From Mycobacterium sp. ITM-2016-00318 (lineage in GTDB: Bacteria > Actinomycetota > Actinomycetes > Mycobacteriales > Mycobacteriaceae), in contig NZ_CP134400.1 of assembly GCF_002968285.2 (NCBI RefSeq), forward strand, positions 4,526,001-4,590,000: 64,000 nucleotides of DNA, in the 5' to 3' direction. Shown piece by piece: positions 26,337-33,153 of the stretch; position 1 is the first letter of the stretch, and the number at the start of each line of letters is the position of its first letter. A program made the position numbers and the translations under genes. A model generated the notes under the pieces. That model was not told the origin of the DNA, made no database searches, and saw nothing but the letters and a program-made list of their open reading frames with translations.

Positions 26337-28238
26337 TCACGCGGCGACGACATCTTCCGCCGCTGCCTGCTTGCCGAACTGGGTCTCATACAGCTCGGCG
26401 TAGCGGCCCTCGAGTGAGAGCAGCTGGTCGTGGTTGCCGCGTTCCACGATACGGCCGTCCTCGACGACCAGGATGGTGTCGGCCGCACACACGGTGGACA
26501 GCCGGTGGGCGATCACGATCGAGGTCCGACCGGCGAGAGCCTCGCCGAGGGCTTGCGAAACGGCGGCCTCCGACGCCGAATCCAGCGATGCGGTGGCCTC
26601 GTCGAGCACCACCACCCTGGACCGGCCGAGCAGCAGCCGGGCGATCGTCAGCCGCTGGCGCTGACCGCCGGAGAGCCGGTAGCCGCGCTCCCCCACCACG
26701 GTGTCGAGGCCGTCGGGCATCTGGGCGATGACGTCGGCCAGCCGGGCGCGCTCGAGCGCCTGCCACAGCTCCTCGTCCGTCGCGTCGGGTGCGGCCAGCC
26801 GCAGGTTCGACGCGATCGTCTCGTGGAACAGGTGGCCGTCCTGGGTCACCATGCCCACGGTCTCCTTCAGCGACGCGAACGAGACATCACGGACGTCGGC
26901 CCCGTTGAGCCGGACGGCACCGGAGTCGACGTCGTAGAGCCGGGCCAGCAGCGACGCGATCGTCGACTTGCCCGCTCCAGAGGAACCGACCAGCGCGATC
27001 ATTTCGCCCGGCTGTGCGGTGAACGAGATGCCGTGCAGCACTTCCTCTCCCCCGCGGATGTCGGTATCGCTGAGCACCGCGACCTCTTCGAGCGACGCCA
27101 GCGACACCTTGTCGGCCGACGGGTAGGAGAACCGGACGTCGTCGAACTCCACCGACACCGGCCCGTCGGCCACCGGCGTTGCGGCGGGCTTCTCCTGGAT
27201 CAGCGGCTCCAGATCGAGTACCTCGAAGACACGCTCGAAGCTGACCAGCGCGCTGGCGATCTCGACGTGCGCGTTGGCCAGGGCGGTCAGCGGCGAGTAC
27301 AGCCGGGTCAGGAGGAGCGCCAGGGCGACGATCGCCCCCGTCTGCAGGTGCCCGCCGATGGCCAGCACGCCGCCGAGCCCGTACACCAGGGCCAGCGCGA
27401 GCGCCGACATCAGCGTCAGCGAGTTCATGAACACCGACTGCAGCATCGCGGTGCGCACGCCGATGTCGCGGACGCGGTCGGCACGCACCTCGAACTCGCG
27501 CGACTCGGTGGTGGGACTGCCGAAGAGTTTCACCAGCGTCGCGCCCGGCGCCGAAAAGCGTTCGGTCATCTGGGTGTTCATCGTCGCGTTGTGCACCGCG
27601 GCCTCTCGGGACAGCCGCGCCATGGTCCGCCCGATCCAGCGGGCGGGCAAGAGGAACAGCGGCATCAGAAGCAGCGAGAGCAGGGTGACCTGCCACGAGA
27701 TCCGCAGCATCACCACCAGCGTCAGCGTGAGTGTCACCACGTTGGTGATGACGCCGGAGAACGTGTCGGAGAAGGCGCGTTGCGCGCCCATCACGTCGTT
27801 GCCGAGCCTGCTGACCAGCGCGCCGGTGCGGGTCCGCGTGAAGAACGCGATCGGCATCTTCTGGACGTGGTCGAAGACCGCGGTGCGCAGATCGAGGATC
27901 AGGCCTTCGCCGATCGTCGAGGACAGCCACCGCGTCACCAGCGAGACACCCGCCTCGGCGAGGGCGACGGCCGCGATCACCACGGCCAGCATCACCACCA
28001 CGCCGATGGCACCCCTGCCGATCTCGTCGACGACCCGGCCGGCCAGCAGTGGCGTGGCCAGTCCAAGCACTGCGCTGACCACGCTGACCCCGACGAAGAT
28101 GCCCAGCTTGCGATGGTGCCGGGCGGCGAAGCGCCAGATCCTGGTCAGCAGTGTGCGGTCGACCAGCGACCGTAGGTCACCGCCCTTGCCATGCGTCTGC
28201 CGGTACAGCGACTGCCGGGCTACCGTCTCAAAGCTCAT
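26337..28238 (-). CDS. ABC exporter half-transporter (homodimer-type)
   Basis: A 633-aa protein with an exporter domain (about 35-320) and an ATPase domain. Walker A VGSSGAGKST, signature RLSGGQRQ, Walker B VVLDEATASLD and switch IAHRLST are all canonical, so it can work as a homodimer. ATG at 28236-28238 (MSFETVARQSLY) is chosen over an upstream in-frame codon. First of three ABC genes on this strand with a 33-bp gap to the next, suggesting an operon. The substrate is unknown. Confidence 0.87.
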   Translation of the reverse strand: MSFETVARQSLYRQTHGKGGDLRSLVDRTLLTRIWRFAARHHRKLGIFVGVSVVSAVLGLATPLLAGRVVDEIGRGAIGVVVMLAVVIAAVALAEAGVSLVTRWLSSTIGEGLILDLRTAVFDHVQKMPIAFFTRTRTGALVSRLGNDVMGAQRAFSDTFSGVITNVVTLTLTLVVMLRISWQVTLLSLLLMPLFLLPARWIGRTMARLSREAAVHNATMNTQMTERFSAPGATLVKLFGSPTTESREFEVRADRVRDIGVRTAMLQSVFMNSLTLMSALALALVYGLGGVLAIGGHLQTGAIVALALLLTRLYSPLTALANAHVEIASALVSFERVFEVLDLEPLIQEKPAATPVADGPVSVEFDDVRFSYPSADKVSLASLEEVAVLSDTDIRGGEEVLHGISFTAQPGEMIALVGSSGAGKSTIASLLARLYDVDSGAVRLNGADVRDVSFASLKETVGMVTQDGHLFHETIASNLRLAAPDATDEELWQALERARLADVIAQMPDGLDTVVGERGYRLSGGQRQRLTIARLLLGRSRVVVLDEATASLDSASEAAVSQALGEALAGRTSIVIAHRLSTVCAADTILVVEDGRIVERGNHDQLLSLEGRYAELYETQFGKQAAAEDVVAA

Positions 28239-28298
28239 AGATTCACCGTAAAACCTCAACAATGGATGAGGTCAACGACTTCCCGACAGGTCGGAGCG

Positions 28299-28808
28299 CT
28301 AAACCCGCTGGCTGATCCGCGCGAGGTCGGCCTCGATGCCGGCGACCCTCGCCGGATCGATGCCCCACGGCTCGTCGACACCCACGTGCTCGTCGAGGTC
28401 CCACAGCACGCACTGTTCGCCGGGTTCGGCGACCATCGACCATGCGATAACCGTCCGGCGAAGCTGTTCGTGCATCGGATCGGCGGTCGCGGCGGTGTTC
28501 TCCTGGGCGCCGCCCTCGGGGTGGTGATGCAGGAATCGTCCGTATGCCCTGTCGCAGAACGCGGAATACCGTGCGGTGCAGAGAATGAATCCGTGCCAAG
28601 CCTCGTCGACGGCATGCGACGGCATCCCGATCACCTGTTTGTCGCGTAGTGCTGCCGCGCAGCAGCGCAACCACTGCCGCAAACCTGCTTCGACCAGTTC
28701 GCGCGGTTCCCAAGGGCATGTCTTGTAGACAGCTTGAGGTAGATCGAGCGCTGCGACCTCGGCGTTCGCCCGATCAAATGAATTCATGCGGCGGTGACGT
28801 ATGCCCAT
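28299..28808 (-). CDS. GRDP-like (glycine-rich domain-containing protein-like) protein
   Basis: A 169-aa protein with the GRDP-like (formerly DUF1399) signature AVDEAWHGFILCTARYSAFCDRAYGRFLHHHPEGG at about 65-100. This contains a conserved DExWH motif and a Cys/His-rich end that could bind metal. No membrane segment. An alternative start is ATG 28785-28787 (MNSFDRANAE). It is divergent from two Gly/Cys-rich small proteins across 39 bp. GRDP-like genes commonly neighbour genes for proteins with Gly-Cys tails in actinobacteria (recalled, not checked). Function unknown. Confidence 0.7.
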   Translation of the reverse strand: MGIRHRRMNSFDRANAEVAALDLPQAVYKTCPWEPRELVEAGLRQWLRCCAAALRDKQVIGMPSHAVDEAWHGFILCTARYSAFCDRAYGRFLHHHPEGGAQENTAATADPMHEQLRRTVIAWSMVAEPGEQCVLWDLDEHVGVDEPWGIDPARVAGIEADLARISQRV

Positions 28809-28847
28809 ACTCTATTCCGTTGCGGCAAACAGTCCTAGCATTTGTCC

Positions 28848-29132
28848 ATGAACGCCAGGTTCGCTCGCAAGCCGAAGAGCCGCAGGGAGTTTTGGTCGCG
28901 GCGATACCGCGACGGTGCAGTTTGGAGCGCCGGAACTATCGCCATTGGGCCCGACGGCGCAGGCCCAATGTCCTTCGTGCAGCCCGAAGAGACGGCCGGT
29001 GACGGCGTCGACGGTCCCGGCGGCGGAGGCGAAGCAGGCGGCGACGGCGGCGGCTGCGGTGGGGGCGGCGGCTGCAGCGCCGGTGGCGGGGGCTGCGGCG
29101 GCGGCGGGGGCTGCGGCGGCGGCGGGAGCTAA
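28848..29132 (+). CDS. Gly/Cys-rich small protein, basic N terminus
   Basis: A 94-aa protein. An Arg-rich first third (MNARFARKPKSRREFWSRRYRDG) leads to a short ordered stretch (AVWSAGTIAIGPDGAGPM). An acidic hinge follows, and then a tail from about residue 56 of glycine runs punctuated by single Cys at spacings of 5, 6 and 5. No signal peptide or membrane helix is obvious. ATG at 28848. It lies 3 bp upstream of the next Gly/Cys-rich gene, so the two are coupled. I do not recognise a family. A metal-binding or cross-linked structural role is speculation. Confidence 0.6.
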   Translation: MNARFARKPKSRREFWSRRYRDGAVWSAGTIAIGPDGAGPMSFVQPEETAGDGVDGPGGGGEAGGDGGGCGGGGGCSAGGGGCGGGGGCGGGGS

Positions 29133-29135
29133 CTG

Positions 29136-29420
29136 ATGGACGCAATCGTGCCGGTACTCGCGGTGGTGGCAACCATCACGCTGATCCTCGTGTTCGGTTT
29201 CTTGATCAACAGGCGTCATGACCGTAAGCGTCAGCGCGATTGGGATAGCGGCAAATACGGTGCGGCGGGAATCGGCTCGGCGGGCGCAGCGGCATGGGGC
29301 GCGACGGGTGGCTTCTCCGGTGCAGGCTGCGGTGGATCCCGCGGCGACTCCGCCGGTGATGGCTGTAGCGGGGGTGGCTGCGGCGGAGGGTGTGGAGGCG
29401 GCTGCGGCGGTGGCGGCTAG
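29136..29420 (+). CDS. Single-pass membrane protein with Gly/Cys-rich tail
   Basis: A 94-aa protein. An N-terminal transmembrane helix (residues 3-24, IVPVLAVVATITLILVFGFL) is followed by a basic stop-transfer (NRRHDRKRQRD), a Gly/Ala linker, and a C-terminal tail ending in repeated GGGC units with Cys every fourth residue. Positive-inside charges place the tail in the cytoplasm. The tail resembles the C termini of TIGR04222-type actinobacterial membrane proteins, but without their main domain. Coupled to the preceding Gly/Cys gene (3-bp gap). Function unknown. Confidence 0.6.
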   Translation: MDAIVPVLAVVATITLILVFGFLINRRHDRKRQRDWDSGKYGAAGIGSAGAAAWGATGGFSGAGCGGSRGDSAGDGCSGGGCGGGCGGGCGGGG

Positions 29421-29530
29421 CGCCCCCAGACGGCGCTGTGACACGCCAGTGATGAGACCGCCGCGAAGGTGATAGCACCGACGTCCCGCGCCTATCCCAT
29501 TCGCAGTGGTCGATCAGGCAAGATGGCGGC

Positions 29531-30232
29531 ATGGACAGTTCTGCCGTTTCACCTCGGGTGCTCGTTGTCGATGACGACGACGACGTACTCGCATCCCTGG
29601 AGCGCGGTCTGCGGCTGTCCGGATTCGACGTCTCGACGGCAAGGGACGGGGCAGAAGCGCTGCGTAGTGCCACCGAGACCCGTCCGGACGCCATCGTGCT
29701 GGACATCAACATGCCTGTTCTCGACGGGGTCAGCGTCGTCACGGCGCTCAGGGCGATGGACAACGATGTGCCGGTGTGCGTGCTGTCGGCGCGCAGCTCG
29801 GTCGACGACCGGGTCGCCGGACTCGAGGCGGGTGCCGACGACTACCTGGTCAAACCGTTCGTGCTGCAGGAACTCGTGGCCCGGGTCAAGGCCCTGCTGC
29901 GCCGCAGGGGCGCGACCGCCACGTTCTCGTCGGAGACCATCTCCGTCGGTCCGCTCGAGGTCGACATTCCGGGTCGCCGCGCCCGCGTGAACGGCGTCGA
30001 CGTAGACCTGACCAAACGGGAGTTCGATCTGCTGGCCGTGCTGGCCGAGCACAAGACCGCGGTGCTGTCGCGCGCTCAGTTGCTGGAGCTGGTGTGGGGC
30101 TACGACTTCGCCGCCGACACCAACGTGGTCGACGTATTCATCGGCTACCTGCGCCGCAAGCTGGAGGCGGGTGGCGCACCTCGGCTACTGCACACCGTCC
30201 GCGGCGTGGGGTTTGTGCTGAGGCAGCAGTAG
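29531..30232 (+). CDS. prrA: PrrA two-component response regulator
   Basis: A 233-aa OmpR/PhoB-family regulator. The receiver domain (1-120) has acidic residues DDDDD near 14-18, the phospho-acceptor Asp58 in [12 protein letters not shown], and Lys in YLVKPF (about 108). The winged-helix effector domain (about 135-230) has [33 protein letters not shown]. It matches PrrA of M. tuberculosis (Rv0903c), which is essential there and linked to early intracellular growth and nitrogen or respiratory adaptation. ATG at 29531. Directly upstream of prrB (4-bp gap). Confidence 0.93.
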   Translation: MDSSAVSPRVLVVDDDDDVLASLERGLRLSGFDVSTARDGAEALRSATETRPDAIVLDINMPVLDGVSVVTALRAMDNDVPVCVLSARSSVDDRVAGLEAGADDYLVKPFVLQELVARVKALLRRRGATATFSSETISVGPLEVDIPGRRARVNGVDVDLTKREFDLLAVLAEHKTAVLSRAQLLELVWGYDFAADTNVVDVFIGYLRRKLEAGGAPRLLHTVRGVGFVLRQQ

Positions 30233-30236
30233 TTCC

Positions 30237-31577
30237 ATGGCCCCGCTGTCGCGGTTCCTTCGCCGGACCCCGTCGCTGCGCACCCGCGTCGCGTTCGCGA
30301 CAGCGATCGCCGCGGCGATCGTCGTCGGCATCGTCGGCACCGTGGTGTGGGTCGGCATCACCAACGACCGCAAGGAGCGCCTCGACCGCAGACTGGACGA
30401 GGCGGCCGGGTTCGCGATTCCGTTCCTCCCCCGCGGCCTCGACAACATCCCGAAGTCACCCAACGACCAGGACGCCGTCATCACCGTCCGCAAGGGCGAC
30501 CAGGTGACGTCGAACGCCGACGTCGTGCTGCCGCAGCTGCCCGCAGGCTACGCGGACACCGACGTCAACGGCGTGCGCTACCGGGTTCGCACCGTCGAGA
30601 TCCGGGTGCCCGAGCCGATGTCGGTGGCCGTCGGCGCCACTTACGACGCCACCATCGCCGACACCAACAACCTGCATCGCCGCGTCCTGATCATCTGCTC
30701 GTTCGCGATCGGGGCCGCGACATTCGCGGGCTGGCTGCTTGCCGCTTTCGCGGTGCGGCCGCTGAAGCACCTCGCCCAGCAGACCCGCCAGATCGACGCT
30801 GGCGACGCGGCCCCCGATGTCGAGGTGCGCGGCGCCACCGAAGCCGTCGAGATCGCCGAGGCGATCAAGGGCATGCTGCAACGCATCTGGACCGAACAGG
30901 ACCGCACGAAGGCGGCGCTGGCGTCGGCGCGTGATTTCTCGGCGGTGTCAGCGCACGAGCTGCGCACTCCACTGACCGCCATGCGAACGAACCTCGAGGT
31001 GCTCTCCACGCTGGACCTGCCCGACGAGCAACGCAAAGAGGTCATCAACGACGTCATCAGGACGCAGTCCCGCGTCGAGGAGACCCTTGGTGCACTGGAA
31101 CGCCTTGCCCAGGGCGAACTCTCGACGTCTGACGATCACGTACCGGTCGACATCACCGAGCTGCTCGACCGGGCCGCGCACGACGCGATGCGCGTCTATC
31201 CCGAACTCGACGTGTCGCTGGTGCCCGCGCCTACCATCATCATCGTCGGCCTGCCCGCGGGCCTGCGCCTGGCGGTGGACAACGCGATCGCCAATGCGGT
31301 CAAACATGGCGGAGCCACCAGGGTGCAGCTGTCGGCGGTGAGCTCCCGCGCAGGAGTGGAGATCGCCATCGACGACGACGGCGTCGGTATCCCCGAAGAG
31401 GAGCGCGACATCGTGTTCGAGCGCTTCTCCAGGGGCTCCACGGCATCGGTGTCGGGCTCGGGTCTTGGCTTGGCGCTGGTAGCCCAGCAGGCCGAATTAC
31501 ACGGCGGCACTGCGTCATTGCAGGCCAGCCCGCTTGGCGGCGCGCGATTGCTTCTGCGCCTGCCGGGGCCGCGTTAG
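30237..31577 (+). CDS. prrB: PrrB sensor histidine kinase
   Basis: A 446-aa membrane kinase. Transmembrane helix 1 is at about 18-40 and the extracytoplasmic sensor at about 41-148. Transmembrane helix 2 is at about 149-173, followed by a HAMP domain. The dimerisation domain has phospho-acceptor His240 in VSAHELRTPLTAMR. The ATPase has an N box (DNAIANAVKHGG, about 340) and a G1 box (DDDGVGIPEEE), then GSGLGLALV. The length equals M. tuberculosis PrrB. It phosphorylates PrrA. Its stop lies 1 bp from the end of the convergent arfC. Confidence 0.93.
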   Translation: MAPLSRFLRRTPSLRTRVAFATAIAAAIVVGIVGTVVWVGITNDRKERLDRRLDEAAGFAIPFLPRGLDNIPKSPNDQDAVITVRKGDQVTSNADVVLPQLPAGYADTDVNGVRYRVRTVEIRVPEPMSVAVGATYDATIADTNNLHRRVLIICSFAIGAATFAGWLLAAFAVRPLKHLAQQTRQIDAGDAAPDVEVRGATEAVEIAEAIKGMLQRIWTEQDRTKAALASARDFSAVSAHELRTPLTAMRTNLEVLSTLDLPDEQRKEVINDVIRTQSRVEETLGALERLAQGELSTSDDHVPVDITELLDRAAHDAMRVYPELDVSLVPAPTIIIVGLPAGLRLAVDNAIANAVKHGGATRVQLSAVSSRAGVEIAIDDDGVGIPEEERDIVFERFSRGSTASVSGSGLGLALVAQQAELHGGTASLQASPLGGARLLLRLPGPR

Positions 31578-31578
31578 G

Positions 31579-31707
31579 CTACTGGGCGTCGTCAGGTGGC
31601 CGCTCGGGTGGCCCTCCGCTCCGCGACCTGTCGATCATCGAGAACAGCGTCAGGACAAGGCCGAGGACGAACGCCACGGCCATCAACCACCAATTGACGT
31701 CGTGCAT
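31579..31707 (-). CDS. arfC: ArfC-like small membrane protein (short form)
   Basis: A 42-aa protein starting MHDVNWWLMAVAFVLGLVLT, closely like the start of M. tuberculosis ArfC (Rv0901, MEHVHWWLAGLAFTLG), with one transmembrane helix (7-24). The cytoplasmic tail is only about 18 residues (RSRSGGPPERPPDD), against about 150 in M. tuberculosis. ATG shares its A with the arfB stop (TGATG), so it is translationally coupled. ArfABC is linked to ammonia release and acid adaptation in M. tuberculosis. ArfC's own biochemical role is not known. Confidence 0.8.
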   Translation of the reverse strand: MHDVNWWLMAVAFVLGLVLTLFSMIDRSRSGGPPERPPDDAQ

Positions 31708-31847
31708 CACGGTGCAGACTCATCTTCTCCGGCGACAGATCGCTTGCCGGTCGTCGTCTTGGTCGCGACAACGGCGATCAGCCACGCGGCCAGCGAACCG
31801 GCCGCGAAAGCCGCGAGGTACCACAACCACTGGATGACGAAATCCAT
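31707..31847 (-). CDS. arfB: ArfB-like small membrane protein
   Basis: A 46-aa protein starting MDFVIQWLWYLAAFAAGSLAAW, nearly the same as ArfB (Rv0900, MDFVIQWSCYLLAFLGGS), with one transmembrane helix (6-28) and a short polar tail. The ribosome-binding site GAGGAG lies 6-7 nt upstream of ATG 31845-31847. It is the middle gene of the arfABC operon: 40 bp after arfA, and its stop overlaps the arfC start. Confidence 0.85.
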   Translation of the reverse strand: MDFVIQWLWYLAAFAAGSLAAWLIAVVATKTTTGKRSVAGEDESAP

Positions 31848-31887
31848 GTCAAATCTCCTCACCTGGCTGCGGGATCAAGGATGCCAC

Positions 31888-32463
31888 CTACTTCACCTGA
31901 ATGTTGTTGAGGACCCTCATCTTCGGCCAAGCCGCCGTCACTGCTGACTGGACCTCCGTCTTCGCATCATCGGTCGGCGCCTTGCCGGTGAGCGTGACCG
32001 TGTCACCCTTGAGATCGAACCTGAAGTCGGCGACGCCGACGGCGGCTCCCAGGATCGACCCGAGGGTGGCGAAATCCGGTGCGTTGACGCCTGGCTTGAC
32101 GCTGGTGTTGTCGGTTACTTCTATGCCGGAACCGAAGGCCAACCTGAGACTCTCGGACAACGACGCCTTGGCTTCCTGGTTTGGAAGCTCGCCACCGAGC
32201 GTGAAGCCTTCGCCCGTCTGCGCAATGGACAGCGGCGCGAAATTCATCTCCGGCGCGGTCGCATTCGATGCGGTGGTCTCTTCGTTGTTGTTGCCGGGTG
32301 CCGTCAACGTTGCCGAAGGGTTCACCCCCGGCGTGGCGGCATCGAAATCCGTGTCCGGCGGTCTTTGCAGCGCCCACCCGATCGCGGCCAGCAGCAGCGG
32401 GATTGCCAGCAACGCCACTAGCCAGGCCGCTCCCGGCGGGCGTCGGTAGAAGCGATCCTGCAT
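31888..32463 (-). CDS. arfA: ArfA-like (OmpATb) protein lacking the OmpA domain
   Basis: A 191-aa protein. The N terminus RFYRRPPGAAWLVALLAIPLLLAAIGWAL aligns with the membrane anchor of M. tuberculosis ArfA/OmpATb (Rv0899). A Thr/Asn-rich linker (35-70) and BON-type repeats (about 72-191: SIAQTGEGFTLGGELPNQEAKASL … FDLKGDTVTLTGKAPTDDAK) follow. The frame stops straight after WPKMRVLNNIQVK, where the M. tuberculosis protein (326 aa) continues into its OmpA peptidoglycan-binding domain. That domain is absent downstream in any frame, since arfB begins 40 bp later. A real short form is likely rather than a frameshift. Confidence 0.85.
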   Translation of the reverse strand: MQDRFYRRPPGAAWLVALLAIPLLLAAIGWALQRPPDTDFDAATPGVNPSATLTAPGNNNEETTASNATAPEMNFAPLSIAQTGEGFTLGGELPNQEAKASLSESLRLAFGSGIEVTDNTSVKPGVNAPDFATLGSILGAAVGVADFRFDLKGDTVTLTGKAPTDDAKTEVQSAVTAAWPKMRVLNNIQVK

Positions 32464-32479
32464 GGGCCTCCCCGATCGA

Positions 32480-32842
32480 TCAGCGAACGTCCAGCAGGTC
32501 GATGACGAAAATCAATGTCTTACCCGACAATCGGTGCCCGCCGCCCGCAGGCCCGTAGGCCTGTTCGGGCGGGATAACGAGTCGCCGACGACCGCCCACA
32601 CGCATACCGGGGATCCCGTCCTGCCAGCCCGCGATGAGACCGCGCAGCGGGAACTCGATGGACTCGCCGCGATTCCAGGAGCTGTCGAACTCCTCGCCGG
32701 TGTCGTACTCGACGCCGACGTAGTGCACAGTCACCGTTCCGCCGGGCACCGCCTCGGCGCCATCGCCGACCACCACGTCATCGATGACCAGCCCCGTCGG
32801 TGCGGGGCCGTCGGGAAATTCAACCTCGGGTTTAGTCGCCAC
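32480..32842 (-). CDS. FKBP-type peptidyl-prolyl cis-trans isomerase
   Basis: A 120-aa single FKBP domain: GDGAEAVPGGTVTVHYVGVEYDTGEEFDSSW, FPLRGLIAGWQDGIPGMRVGGRRRLVIPPEQAYG, ending in LIFVIDLLDVR. The aromatic pocket residues (Tyr, Phe, Asp, Trp at WQDGIPGM, Tyr in AYG, Phe in FVIDL) are present, so it should be active in proline isomerisation. No signal peptide, therefore cytosolic. GTG at 32840-32842. It lies 16 bp upstream of arfA on the same strand, so it may be co-transcribed. Confidence 0.9.
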   Translation of the reverse strand: MATKPEVEFPDGPAPTGLVIDDVVVGDGAEAVPGGTVTVHYVGVEYDTGEEFDSSWNRGESIEFPLRGLIAGWQDGIPGMRVGGRRRLVIPPEQAYGPAGGGHRLSGKTLIFVIDLLDVR

Positions 32843-32904
32843 GGTCGGTTACGTTACGCCCCAATCTCAGGTGAGTCCTGACCCATAACGGGCACACTGG
32901 TGCG

Positions 32905-33153
32905 ATGGCATCTGAAGACAATCCACTGGCCCGCATCCACGAACTCGTCGACGAAGAACGGGAACTGCGAGCCCGTCTGCAGCGGAAAGAGATCAGCGCG
33001 GAAGAGGAGCACGCCCGCCTGCGCGACCTCGAGGTGCAGTTGGACCAGTGCTGGGACCTGCTTCGACAGCGCCGCGCGTTGCGCGAGACCGGGGGCGACC
33101 CACGCGAAGCGCAGGTGCGCCCGCCCGACGAGGTCGAGGGCTACCTGAATTGA
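32905..33153 (+). CDS. DUF2630 family protein
   Basis: An 82-aa charged helical protein (NPLARIHELVDEERELRARLQRKEISAEEEHARLRDLEVQLDQCWDLLRQRRALRE…). It matches DUF2630, of which Rv0898c is the M. tuberculosis member. It is predicted to form a two-helix antiparallel coiled coil; function unknown. Its stop overlaps the TTG start of the next gene, implying coupling. Confidence 0.85.
   Translation: MASEDNPLARIHELVDEERELRARLQRKEISAEEEHARLRDLEVQLDQCWDLLRQRRALRETGGDPREAQVRPPDEVEGYLN

Noticed and set aside
20848..28175. Several 450-600-residue open frames antisense or out of frame to the flavoprotein and ABC genes
   Set aside because: They are His/Arg/Asp-rich and lack motifs, while the opposite frames hold Rossmann and Walker motifs.
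29030..29420. Repetitive GGC-rich stretches as a possible CRISPR or tandem DNA repeat
   Set aside because: The repeat is at codon level (Gly/Cys) with no constant repeat-spacer structure.
28812..29444. Ala-rich open frame antisense to the Gly/Cys-rich genes
   Set aside because: Its Ala repeats are simply the complement of GGC-rich codons. The sense frames have coupled starts and a clear transmembrane helix.
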